DNA from: Dictyoglomus thermophilum H-6-12 | GTDB taxonomy: Bacteria; Dictyoglomota; Dictyoglomia; Dictyoglomales; Dictyoglomaceae | Assembly: GCF_000020965.1 (NCBI RefSeq) | Contig: NC_011297.1 | Location: forward strand, 1,522,525 to 1,586,524 | Length of the DNA stretch: 64,000 bases | Direction of reading: 5' to 3' | Shown: positions 53,621-61,744 of the stretch, piece by piece | Layout: each line of letters begins with the position of its first letter | Numbering within the stretch: position 1 is the stretch's first letter | Made by a program: the position numbers and the translations under genes | The notes under the pieces: model-generated | Databases searched by the model: none | Told to the model about the DNA's origin: nothing | Seen by the model: only the letters and a program-made list of their open reading frames with translations

Positions 53621-55036
53621 TTATTTTTTAATACCCCACACTGAAACTCCATTCTTAGACACACAAGAAAAAGTTACTGTCTTTTTAAGAGACATGGGAT
53701 CCCACTGGGATAAGATCACACCTTTATAAGTTTCAAAACTATTATCCATTTTTATTTCCAAAGTGATATATTTATCTTTTAATTCCCACTTACCAGCAAG
53801 TTCTCCAGAAATTGAGCCATCTGCATTCAAGAAAATATTAATTGGGGTTTTTATATCTCCAGTAATATCTTTTCCATGATCAATAAAGAGATATTCTCCT
53901 ACAACATTATTAACATCTAATTTTGAAATAGTTTCTCCTCCATAAGGGAAAGGAGCTATTACAGGCCAACCTTCTGAATTGAAAAACATCTGATGAACTC
54001 TTAAAGTAAAGAATTCACCTCTTCCGGGAAATCTTGTATGAAAAACTATAAAATATTTACCTGTCTCTTGTTCATAATAAGCCGAGTTATGTCCAGGAGA
54101 GACATATCCAAAAGTCAAGATACTCCGAGGATTGTTCCTATTTAAATTAAAATTTCCAATTAATTTTACCCCATAGTCTGCTAGTTTTACTTTATCTCTT
54201 CCTACCGCTTCTGCCATATCCTTACCTTGAGAGTCCAAATAAGGTCCATCTGGATTTTTTGATCTTGCAACTCTTATGTTATAACCACCCTTAGAGTCTA
54301 ATCCCCCAAAGCTTAAAAAGAGATAATAATAACCTGTTTCAGGATTATATAGAATAAAGGATCCTTCCATAGGAGCATGATTTCCGCCGGCAATCTTTTT
54401 CCCATATCCCTGATTAGGAAGAGGAAAACCTGTTTTAGGATCTAACTTGATAATATAGATTCCTCCAAAATATGATCCATAGCTCATCCATAAATTTCCA
54501 TCTTTATCATAGAACACATGAGGATCAATACAATTGGGATGTTTTTGAGGATTGTATTGAGTACCATCTGGAGCTAAACCTTCTTCAAAACGTATACCTG
54601 ACTTTAGTATGATTTTTAAATTCCTATAGGGCCCTTCTATATTATCGGAAACTGCTACTCCAATGGCAGATCTAAAAGATCCAAAAGTACTAACACAATA
54701 ATACATATAGTATTTGCCATCTAAAAGCCGTATTACACAAGGTGCCCACACATCAGGCGCAGGAGTTTCGGCCCACTCAAAAGCTTCAGAAAGTTCCTTA
54801 GAAATATTAGGGATTATCTTATTATCATCACTGAGACTAGAATTTACTATCTGCCATACCATAAGATCTTTAGATTTTGCTACTGCAAGATGCGACCCAA
54901 AAACATAATATGAATCCTCTGCTTTAATTATTGCAGGATCATGAACAGAAGCCCAAATTTGTAAAGGCACTTCTTCTGTAGCTGAAAATGCAGTACTCAG
55001 TAAAGCAATTAAAAATATTAAAAACAAATGTTTCAT
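53621..55036 (-). CDS. Secreted endo-1,5-alpha-L-arabinanase, GH43 (Abn2-like)
   Basis: The 471-residue protein has a signal peptide (residues about 1-19) and a five-bladed propeller with the catalytic triad of GH43: Asp in VHDPAII (about 33), Asp in NCIDPHVF (about 171), and Glu in APMEGSFIL (about 223). A C-terminal beta-barrel domain (about 360-471) follows. Length, domain order and residue positions closely fit the Bacillus subtilis Abn2 type. It hydrolyses arabinan outside the cell to feed the adjacent importer. Confidence 0.92.
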   Translation of the reverse strand: MKHLFLIFLIALLSTAFSATEEVPLQIWASVHDPAIIKAEDSYYVFGSHLAVAKSKDLMVWQIVNSSLSDDNKIIPNISKELSEAFEWAETPAPDVWAPCVIRLLDGKYYMYYCVSTFGSFRSAIGVAVSDNIEGPYRNLKIILKSGIRFEEGLAPDGTQYNPQKHPNCIDPHVFYDKDGNLWMSYGSYFGGIYIIKLDPKTGFPLPNQGYGKKIAGGNHAPMEGSFILYNPETGYYYLFLSFGGLDSKGGYNIRVARSKNPDGPYLDSQGKDMAEAVGRDKVKLADYGVKLIGNFNLNRNNPRSILTFGYVSPGHNSAYYEQETGKYFIVFHTRFPGRGEFFTLRVHQMFFNSEGWPVIAPFPYGGETISKLDVNNVVGEYLFIDHGKDITGDIKTPINIFLNADGSISGELAGKWELKDKYITLEIKMDNSFETYKGVILSQWDPMSLKKTVTFSCVSKNGVSVWGIKK

Positions 55037-55058
55037 AAATCTTTCCCTCCATAAAGAG

Positions 55059-55084
55059 AGGGAGGAGTTTTTTTCCTCCTCCCT
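55059..55084. terminator. Hairpin after the binding-protein gene
   Basis: A 9-bp stem (AGGGAGGAG / CTCCTCCCT) with an 8-base loop lies 9 bases after the binding-protein stop and upstream of the GH43 ribosome binding site. Confidence 0.6.
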
Positions 55085-55093
55085 ATAAATAGC

Positions 55094-56350
55094 TTACTTT
55101 TTTCCTGCCCAGTAATCTTCTATTATTGGCATAACTTCTTCTGCTGCCATCTCCATTGCTTTTTCTGGAGTTAATTTTCTTGTTATTAATACATCTTCTA
55201 AATAAGTTGCTATTGTATCTACTATTTCAGAAATATATGGGAACATTTGGAAAGTCTTCACATAAGGTAATTGTTGAGCTATTGTGTATATATATGGGAG
55301 TTTATCTTTTAATTCTTTACTTGTTGCTATAGATTTTCTTGCAGGTGTTTGTCCAGCCGCATACCATTCAATAGCATGATCCCAAAGATACTTCACCCAT
55401 GTCATAGCAGCCTTTAATACTTGTGGGTCTTCCACCATTACTTTCGGTAAAGCTAACACATGAGATCCACCAAATACTGCCCTATGAGTTCCAAATAGTG
55501 GCGCTGGTGCTGCTCCAAAATTCTCTTTCAAAACACCTTTCCAAGCCGTAGATGTCCATACTCCTGTAATTAATACACTTGATTGCCCACTCTCAAAAGC
55601 AGGCCCTGGATCTACAGAAGATTTAGGAAGATATCCTTTATCTTGAAAACTCATAAGAAGCCGTAATGCCTTTGCTCCCGCCTCCTGAAATGCCGGTTTC
55701 TTAAAGTCTGGAGTTAATAAATCTCCTCCAAATTGCCACATTAAATGTACCCACAACCAGCTCCAGGTAGGATTTTCATAGTACGGAGTAACACCTTTAG
55801 GAGTGACCTTTTTAAGTGCTTCCATTGCTTTTTCAAATTCAGCTCTAGTCCTTGGTGGTTTGTCAGGATCTAATCCTGCTTTTGCAAAATTTCCCCTATT
55901 ATATGCCATATAGAATATCCAACAATCTAAGGGAATTCCATATATCTTATCCCCATTTACAATTCCTTTGAGCAGTTCTGGATAAACATCCTTAATATCT
56001 ATCCCATATTGTTTCAATTCTTTTTCTGTAAAAGTTTTAAATTGATCTTGCTCAATAAAAAGAGGCATATCAGGTTTTCTTATAAACAAAACTTGCGGAG
56101 CTTGCTTTGTAGCAATTCCTGTGGATAACTTTGTTTTGTATTCCAAAGAATTTACTAAAACAAGGTGTACAACTTCTATATCAGGATGTTCTTTATTAAA
56201 GTTAGCAATAATTTTATCCATATAAGCTCCATCTGCTCCTCCAAGCGGTGTCATAAAGGTCAGAGTTATTTTCTTAGCCTGTCCCAAACTTATTACTATT
56301 AGAATCAGTAAACTTACTAACATGATTAAACTTAATTTTTTGATTCTCAT
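55094..56350 (-). CDS. Extracytoplasmic sugar-binding protein (SBP family 1, CUT1)
   Basis: The 418-residue protein has a signal peptide (residues about 1-25) and family 1 pattern: ITLTFMTPLGGADGAYMDKIIANFNKEHPDIEVV, GDKIYGIPLDCWIFYMAYN, and Trp-rich sugar-stacking regions. It probably delivers arabino-oligosaccharides to permeases 52773-51001. It is first in an operon with GH43, LamG, two permeases and the secreted GH51. A leader of over 100 bases holds two palindromes. Confidence 0.9.
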   Translation of the reverse strand: MRIKKLSLIMLVSLLILIVISLGQAKKITLTFMTPLGGADGAYMDKIIANFNKEHPDIEVVHLVLVNSLEYKTKLSTGIATKQAPQVLFIRKPDMPLFIEQDQFKTFTEKELKQYGIDIKDVYPELLKGIVNGDKIYGIPLDCWIFYMAYNRGNFAKAGLDPDKPPRTRAEFEKAMEALKKVTPKGVTPYYENPTWSWLWVHLMWQFGGDLLTPDFKKPAFQEAGAKALRLLMSFQDKGYLPKSSVDPGPAFESGQSSVLITGVWTSTAWKGVLKENFGAAPAPLFGTHRAVFGGSHVLALPKVMVEDPQVLKAAMTWVKYLWDHAIEWYAAGQTPARKSIATSKELKDKLPYIYTIAQQLPYVKTFQMFPYISEIVDTIATYLEDVLITRKLTPEKAMEMAAEEVMPIIEDYWAGKK

Positions 56351-56451
56351 CCTTTAAACCCCCTTTAATTTCTAAGCATCATTTAAAAACAAATCTAAGT
56401 TTTTTTAAAAACCTTTTTCTTTTATTTTGTCACCCCCTTAACTTAACTTTA

Positions 56452-56467
56452 CTGGAAAGGTTTCCAG
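56452..56467. promoter_or_regulatory. Perfect 16-bp operator-like palindrome
   Basis: CTGGAAAGGTTTCCAG has perfect 7-bp arms around GG, about 100 bases before the binding-protein start. It has the symmetry expected of a LacI-family operator but no central CG. Confidence 0.5.
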
Positions 56468-56487
56468 AAACACATAAAACAAAATTT

Positions 56488-56502
56488 ACTAAAATTTTTA
56501 GT
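56488..56502. promoter_or_regulatory. Arabinan-set operator (site A)
   Basis: ACTAAAATTTTTAGT is a perfect palindrome about one central T. Similar sequences occur at 48108 and 59800. Confidence 0.45.
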
Positions 56503-56561
56503 TTAATTTTAAATCAAAGGTATTTAGATTGTCAAGTATTTTTTAAAACCAAAACCAGTAA

Positions 56562-57407
56562 TTAATATTTCACAGCTCCAAAAGTAAGTCCTCTCAAAAG
56601 ATATCTTTGCATAGTAAAAGAGAAGATTACTGCTGGAAGCATAGTAACGATGCCTGCAGCTGCCAATGGTCCCCAAGCTATTCTCCAACCTGTAATATAT
56701 CTTCCAAGATATACAGGCAAAGTTTGAGAATTTGCAGTACTTGTTAGAATTAAAGCAAGAAGAAATTCTCCCCAGCAAGTAACAAAACTCAGAGTCATCA
56801 TTGCAGCAAGTCCTGGAGCACTAAGAGGCAAAACTACATGAAAGAATGTACTTAACGATGAAGCTCCATCTATATATGCTGCTTCATCTAGTTCTTTAGG
56901 TATTCCATTAAAGAAAGAAATCAAAACCCAAGTACTAAAAGGAATAGTAAATATAAGATATACCATAACAAGAGCAGTCCAAGTATCAAGCAACCTTAAA
57001 TTTTTAAAGAGAATGTATAAGGGTAGAGCGGAGGCAATAGGAGGTAACATCCTAATAGAAATTATCCAATTAGCAAACTTTCTACCTCCGGTCTTGAATC
57101 GTGATATAGAATAGGCAGCCAGAGCAGAAATGATAACAGCAAGAATAGAGGTTATCAAAGATATTACAGTACTGTTTCTAAGGTAAGGTGTTATATTCTC
57201 AATAGAAGTTGTTGTACTTCCATAAAAACTTCCTCCACCAGTAAAATTCTCCAATGTTAAGGTCCTTGGAAAGATCATGGGAGGCCATGTAAACCAATCA
57301 CTTGCAGGCTTAAAAGCAGTTATAATAAGCCAATATACTGGAAAAAGGAAAAAAACAAGAATAACTAAAAGAATTAACCATTTAACAGAATATAATAGAT
57401 ATTTCAT
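56562..57407 (-). CDS. CUT1-type ABC sugar permease (MalG-like)
   Basis: The 281-residue protein has six helices, the FPRTLTLENFTGGG periplasmic segment after helix 1, and an EAA loop (DEAAYIDGASSLSTFFHVVLPLSAPGLAAM). It forms the second CUT1 importer of the region with the permease at 57420 and the binding protein at 58364. Again, no ATPase is encoded nearby. Confidence 0.92.
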   Translation of the reverse strand: MKYLLYSVKWLILLVILVFFLFPVYWLIITAFKPASDWFTWPPMIFPRTLTLENFTGGGSFYGSTTTSIENITPYLRNSTVISLITSILAVIISALAAYSISRFKTGGRKFANWIISIRMLPPIASALPLYILFKNLRLLDTWTALVMVYLIFTIPFSTWVLISFFNGIPKELDEAAYIDGASSLSTFFHVVLPLSAPGLAAMMTLSFVTCWGEFLLALILTSTANSQTLPVYLGRYITGWRIAWGPLAAAGIVTMLPAVIFSFTMQRYLLRGLTFGAVKY

Positions 57408-57419
57408 AGTTTTAACCCC

Positions 57420-58298
57420 CTATAACTCCAAATATTCCCAAAGCCTCATTGTCCTTATAAGTATATTTGTTAGAATTGTTACTAAAATAAGGAGTAAAAT
57501 ACTTAAAGCTGAGGCATATCCTACATCCCATCCAAAAGATACCCCTACTTTATATATATAGAAACTGAGAGTATGGGTAGCATAACCTGGTCCACCAAAA
57601 CTTGTCATATAAACAATATCAAACATTCTCAAGATATCTATTAGCCTTAAGATTATTAATATCCAGAAAAGAGGCCTAAGAAATGGAAACTCAATATACC
57701 TAAAAATAACCCATCTATTTCCACCATCAACTTTTGCAGCTTCAATTAGATCCGTAGGAACTGTTTGTAATCCTGCATACAGAACTAAGAAAATAAAAGG
57801 AGTCCATTGCCATATATCCATTATGACTACGGCAATCCTTGCGAAAAATGGATCTCCAAACCAAGCAATTTTATTCACTCTAAAAAGACTTAATAGATAA
57901 TTGACTGGACCGTATTCATAATTAAAAAGCATCTTCCATATAACTCCTACAACTACTGCAGGAATCATCATAGGTAAAAGCAAAGAACTTCTCACAATCT
58001 TTTCACCAACCAAGTTTTGTATAAATAAAGCGATAAATCCTCCTAAAATAATTTCGATAGGTAGAGCCAATAATACAAGTAAAAAAGTAAATTCCAAAGT
58101 AGAATGGACACCTTCATCCTTAAAGGCTTTAATATAATTCTCTAATCCAACAAAATAGGGAGCTTTCCATTCTGCTAAATTGTAATGCATAAAAGAAATA
58201 ACTATCATGTAGATAAAGGGGAAAATAGTAAGTAATAAAAACACAAACACAAGAGGCATAACCATAAGTATCGCTGTCCGTCTTGTTCCTTTATCCAT
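57420..58298 (-). CDS. CUT1-type ABC sugar permease (MalF-like)
   Basis: The 292-residue protein has six helices, the VGLENYIKAFKDEGVHSTLEFTF segment, and an EAA loop (LIEAAKVDGGNRWVIFRYIEFPFLRPL). It is encoded between a binding-protein gene and its MalG-like partner. A hairpin separates it from the binding-protein gene. Confidence 0.92.
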   Translation of the reverse strand: MDKGTRRTAILMVMPLVFVFLLLTIFPFIYMIVISFMHYNLAEWKAPYFVGLENYIKAFKDEGVHSTLEFTFLLVLLALPIEIILGGFIALFIQNLVGEKIVRSSLLLPMMIPAVVVGVIWKMLFNYEYGPVNYLLSLFRVNKIAWFGDPFFARIAVVIMDIWQWTPFIFLVLYAGLQTVPTDLIEAAKVDGGNRWVIFRYIEFPFLRPLFWILIILRLIDILRMFDIVYMTSFGGPGYATHTLSFYIYKVGVSFGWDVGYASALSILLLILVTILTNILIRTMRLWEYLEL

Positions 58299-58332
58299 TA
58301 AATTTCCCCCTATCCTTAATTTTTAATTAATA

Positions 58333-58353
58333 GGGGGAGCATTAAGCTCCCCC
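58333..58353. terminator. Hairpin after the binding-protein gene
   Basis: An 8-bp stem (GGGGGAGC / GCTCCCCC) with loop ATTAA lies 10 bases after the binding-protein stop. It has no U-run on the coding strand. Confidence 0.6.
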
Positions 58354-58363
58354 CAAAAGCTTA

Positions 58364-59707
58364 TTACTTACCAGATAGGATATTCATCCACTGTTCGGCC
58401 AGTTTATTGAGTTCTTCTACAGTATTAGGTCTTTTACCCATCAAAATTTCAGAGAATACTCCTACAGTAACATCCTCAAGTTTAGGCTCTTCAGGAATCC
58501 TTGGACGATGTGATTGAGTCTTTATGGTCTGTAAGAACACAGATACTCTGGGATCCGCTTTTCTAACCTCGGGATCTCTTACAGTAGAAAGTCTTGAAGG
58601 TGCTACTCCGTATTTTATAAATTTAATCTTGTCATTTTCTTTATTAGTTGCAAATTGAATAAACATGAAGGCTTCTCTCTTATTTTTGCTTGCAATGTTT
58701 AATCCAAGAGCCCAATTTCCACTCACAGAATGTCCACCAGGCATTACTGCGACGCCTACTTTTTTATCGATGGGTTGTAGAGCAGAAGATGTCTTGAAAG
58801 TTGCCCACACTCCAGTCCATTGTGGAACCATAGCTACAGTTCCTCTTGCAAAGTATTCTAATGTTTCACCATAATCAGATCCAAGAGGATCAGGGCTATA
58901 AGGCATTAAAGCCTTCATAGTCTCAAGGGCTTTTACCCCTTCAGGAGAGTTAAAGGCTGGTTTTTTATCGGAGGTGAAGTAATCTCCATAATCAAGATCT
59001 ACAGGACCCCATTTCTTCAAACCTTCCTGACTTCTCCTATAAGGAGCAAAGTACAACAAGTACATATAGAATAATGTATGGGTTCTTGGGAACATAAGAG
59101 CTATACCATACTCTGTAGGAGAATTAGGATTAAATTTCTTTGTGAAAAATTTTGCAACCTCAACAGTCTCTTCCCAAGTCTTTGGAACTTTGAGGTCTTT
59201 TCCAAACATCTTCTTAAATTCTGCTTTTAACTTAGAATCATTGAAGAGATCTTTACGATAATAGAAAAGCATAGTATTGCAATAAAAAGGTATACCTATA
59301 TTCTTTCCTGCCCACATACCAGCTATATGCCATATGGTAGGATCAAAATCCTTCATGTCCCAATTAGGATCTACAAGATCGGGATTTTGTTTTCTAAACT
59401 CATTCAAATCTACAAATCCTTTTGCTACTGCTCCTGCTGTCATAACGTCCCAAGTTGCTACATCAAAAGCCCCAGTTCCACTTGCCACATCAGCTAACAT
59501 CCTTGGATAAAGTACTTCCCAAGATATAGGTGTTACCTGTACTTTTATGTTAGGATATTTTTGCATAAATCTTTGAGCAATATCTTGCAAAGCATCAGCA
59601 TTATCAGGTGATGACCACACATTTAAAACCACTTGTTTTTGAGCATATCCCCCAACAATTAATAATAGAAACAAAGCAACAGAAATTAAAATCAAAAACC
59701 TTTTCAT
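58364..59707 (-). CDS. Extracytoplasmic sugar-binding protein (SBP family 1, CUT1)
   Basis: The 447-residue protein has a signal peptide (residues about 1-22) and family 1 signatures (VVLNVWSSPDNADALQDIAQRFMQKYPNIKVQV, KNIGIPFYCNTMLFYYRKDLF). I start it at ATG 59707 (MKRFLILISV) behind AAAGGGGAGGG, because the longer frame from 59746 would add 13 residues ahead of the signal peptide. Its ligand is probably a sugar of the arabinan or related pathway. Divergent LacI gene and operator lie upstream. Confidence 0.9.
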   Translation of the reverse strand: MKRFLILISVALFLLLIVGGYAQKQVVLNVWSSPDNADALQDIAQRFMQKYPNIKVQVTPISWEVLYPRMLADVASGTGAFDVATWDVMTAGAVAKGFVDLNEFRKQNPDLVDPNWDMKDFDPTIWHIAGMWAGKNIGIPFYCNTMLFYYRKDLFNDSKLKAEFKKMFGKDLKVPKTWEETVEVAKFFTKKFNPNSPTEYGIALMFPRTHTLFYMYLLYFAPYRRSQEGLKKWGPVDLDYGDYFTSDKKPAFNSPEGVKALETMKALMPYSPDPLGSDYGETLEYFARGTVAMVPQWTGVWATFKTSSALQPIDKKVGVAVMPGGHSVSGNWALGLNIASKNKREAFMFIQFATNKENDKIKFIKYGVAPSRLSTVRDPEVRKADPRVSVFLQTIKTQSHRPRIPEEPKLEDVTVGVFSEILMGKRPNTVEELNKLAEQWMNILSGK

Positions 59708-59799
59708 AAATAACCCTCCCCTTTGAGAAAATTTGGAAAAACTCAAATGAGATTCAAGAAGGTTTACAAAATTACTTTATCGCCCCCCTTAAAAATTTT

Positions 59800-59814
59800 A
59801 CTAGAAATTTCACT
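59800..59814. promoter_or_regulatory. Arabinan-set operator (site C)
   Basis: ACTAGAAATTTCACT contains the perfect GAAATTTC core. It lies on the predicted transcription start of the binding-protein operon, between that operon and the divergent LacI gene. Confidence 0.5.
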
Positions 59815-59818
59815 AAAT

Positions 59819-59847
59819 AATATAACACTAATAATTTTTAAAGTCAA
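59819..59847 (-). promoter_or_regulatory. Promoter of the second CUT1 importer operon
   Basis: On the minus strand TTGACT (59847-59842) and TATATT (59824-59819) are spaced by 17 bases. A second TTGACT lies 14 bases upstream in a short direct repeat. Confidence 0.6.
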
Positions 59848-59871
59848 CTTTTAAAAGTCAAGTTTAACCTG

Positions 59872-59900
59872 TTGACTACTAATTAAAATAATTGTATATT
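59872..59900 (+). promoter_or_regulatory. Promoter of the LacI gene at 59944
   Basis: TTGACT (59872-59877) and TATATT (59895-59900) are spaced by 17 bases. AAGGTGAG precedes the ATG at 59944. Confidence 0.6.
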
Positions 59901-59943
59901 TTAAGTAAAATTTTAATAGTTCTGTTTTAAAAAGGTGAGAGTA

Positions 59944-60954
59944 ATGAAAAGAGAAAGTACAAAGAAAAAGGTTACATTAAAAGATATTGCAAAGGCTGCT
60001 GGTGTATCCGTATCGGCAGTCTCTTTCGCACTAAATAATAAAGGTTCCCTTAATCCTGAAACCAAAACAAGAATCTTGAAAATTGCTCAGGAACTTGGTT
60101 ATAGTCCTGAGAGAGAGATTAAAAAAACTTATACTATAGGACTTGTAATAAGCGATGTTACAAACCCCTTCTATCCAGCTGTGGTAATAGGGGTTGAGAG
60201 TGTCTTATTAAAACATGGATATAGCCTATTCTTATGCAATACTGATTACGACCCTGAGCTTGGATGCACCTCTATAAAAAGGTTTATAGATAGAAATGTA
60301 GATGGAGTAATAATAATGACTAACAGATTGGATGATTCAGTGATAGAACTTCTAAAATTGTACGAAATTCCTGTATTAGTCTTTGATAGAAATATAGAAG
60401 GTCTTGATGTTAGTGGGCTATTAGTAGATTTTCAATCAGGCATATCCGAAGCCGTTACCCATCTTGTTAACTTAGGACATACAGATATAGCCATAATTAC
60501 AGGTCCTCTTGATTTAGAAACAGCCCAAGCAAGACTCAGAGCCTTTAAAATGGCTCTTAAAAGATACAACATTGACTTACCCGAAGACAGGATCTTTGAA
60601 GGAGACTTTAAAATGAGAAGCGGCGAAGAAGCCATGAAAAAAATTCTAAAACTTGATCCAAGACCTACTGCTGTTTTTGCATCTAATGATATGATGGCTA
60701 TTGGTGCTTTAAGGGAGGCTCAAAACCAAGGAATAAGAATACCAGAAGATATGTCCATTGTGGGACTTGATGATATTATGATGGCCTCCTATGTCAATCC
60801 TCCCTTAACTACCGTAGTCTTTCCTCAACAAGAAGTAGGAACAAAGGCGGCAGAATTAATATTGAGAGCAATAGAAAAAGGAGAAAAAGCTGTATCTTAT
60901 ATCCATACTTACCTTGTAATTAGAAAATCTACAGGCCCTGCGCCAATTAAATAA
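59944..60954 (+). CDS. LacI-family regulator with a shortened hinge region
   Basis: The 336-residue protein has HTH TLKDIAKAAGVSVSAVSFALNNKG and a typical ligand-binding domain (GLVISDVTNPFYPAVVIGVES, TAVFASNDMMAIGALREA). Between them it reads GYSPEREIKKTYTIG. This is about five residues shorter than the other two LacI proteins here and lacks the P-N-x-x-A-x-x-L hinge helix whose leucine inserts at the central CG of classic operators. ATG 59944 is preferred over GTG 59935, which overlaps the ribosome binding site. It is divergent from the second CUT1 operon, its likely target. Confidence 0.9.
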   Translation: MKRESTKKKVTLKDIAKAAGVSVSAVSFALNNKGSLNPETKTRILKIAQELGYSPEREIKKTYTIGLVISDVTNPFYPAVVIGVESVLLKHGYSLFLCNTDYDPELGCTSIKRFIDRNVDGVIIMTNRLDDSVIELLKLYEIPVLVFDRNIEGLDVSGLLVDFQSGISEAVTHLVNLGHTDIAIITGPLDLETAQARLRAFKMALKRYNIDLPEDRIFEGDFKMRSGEEAMKKILKLDPRPTAVFASNDMMAIGALREAQNQGIRIPEDMSIVGLDDIMMASYVNPPLTTVVFPQQEVGTKAAELILRAIEKGEKAVSYIHTYLVIRKSTGPAPIK

Positions 60955-60958
60955 AAGA

Positions 60959-61744
60959 CTACGAAAGTTCTTTAGCAAAAAGAGCAGCCCCTAAGGCTCC
61001 AATTATCTGAGGCTCCTCAGGAACTTTTATATTTACTCCCATCAAATCTTCTAATGCCCTAACTACTCCAATATTTTTAGCTACTCCTCCACTCATAACT
61101 ACTTCCATCTCTATGCCTACTCTCTTAGCAAGTGAAAATGCTCTTTTGGCCACTGAATAGTTTATCCCTTTTATAATCTTTTCCTTAGGAACTCCTTCAG
61201 AGATCAAAGTTATTATTTCAGATTCTGCAAAAACAGTACATATATTAGTTATCTCAACATGCTCTAAAGTCCTAAGGTGTACTTCTCCAAATCCATCAAG
61301 AGAGATTTGAAGTACTTTAGACATTATTTCCAAAAAACGTCCAGTTCCTGCTGCACATTTATCATTCATCACAAAATCAACCACAGCACCATTTTTACCT
61401 ATTTTTATTACTTTACTATCCTGTCCTCCTATATCTATTACCGTCCTTACATTAGGAAACAAAAAACTTATTCCTTTAGCATGACAGGATATCTCAGTTT
61501 TAGTTTTTTGAGTAAAATCTACTTTTACTCTTCCATAACCAGTTGCAACAATATTATTAATATTATCTAAAGAAAGGTTATGGGTTTTTAACAAGTCATA
61601 AATTAAATCTAAAGCAGTTTTATTCCCATCAGGACCTGTCTCCTTTATAGAGTATCCTAAAATCTTATCCCCTGATCCATCATAGGAAAGCAGAACCACT
61701 TTTGTAGTAGCAGAACCTATATCCACACCTAAAAAATATTTCAT
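60959..61744 (-). CDS. BcrAD/HgdC-type ATP-dependent activase ([4Fe-4S] at dimer interface)
   Basis: The 261-residue protein is of the ASKHA fold: phosphate loops GVDIGSATTKV and VIDIGGQDSKV, adenosine loop MSGGVAKN. The two bridging cysteines are in NDKCAAGTGRF (about Cys129) and TNICTVFAESE (about Cys167), matching HgdC positions. Such proteins inject electrons, driven by ATP, into 2-hydroxyacyl-CoA dehydratases or benzoyl-CoA reductases. It overlaps the dehydratase-like gene by 4 bases and is the last gene of that operon. Confidence 0.93.
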   Translation of the reverse strand: MKYFLGVDIGSATTKVVLLSYDGSGDKILGYSIKETGPDGNKTALDLIYDLLKTHNLSLDNINNIVATGYGRVKVDFTQKTKTEISCHAKGISFLFPNVRTVIDIGGQDSKVIKIGKNGAVVDFVMNDKCAAGTGRFLEIMSKVLQISLDGFGEVHLRTLEHVEITNICTVFAESEIITLISEGVPKEKIIKGINYSVAKRAFSLAKRVGIEMEVVMSGGVAKNIGVVRALEDLMGVNIKVPEEPQIIGALGAALFAKELS

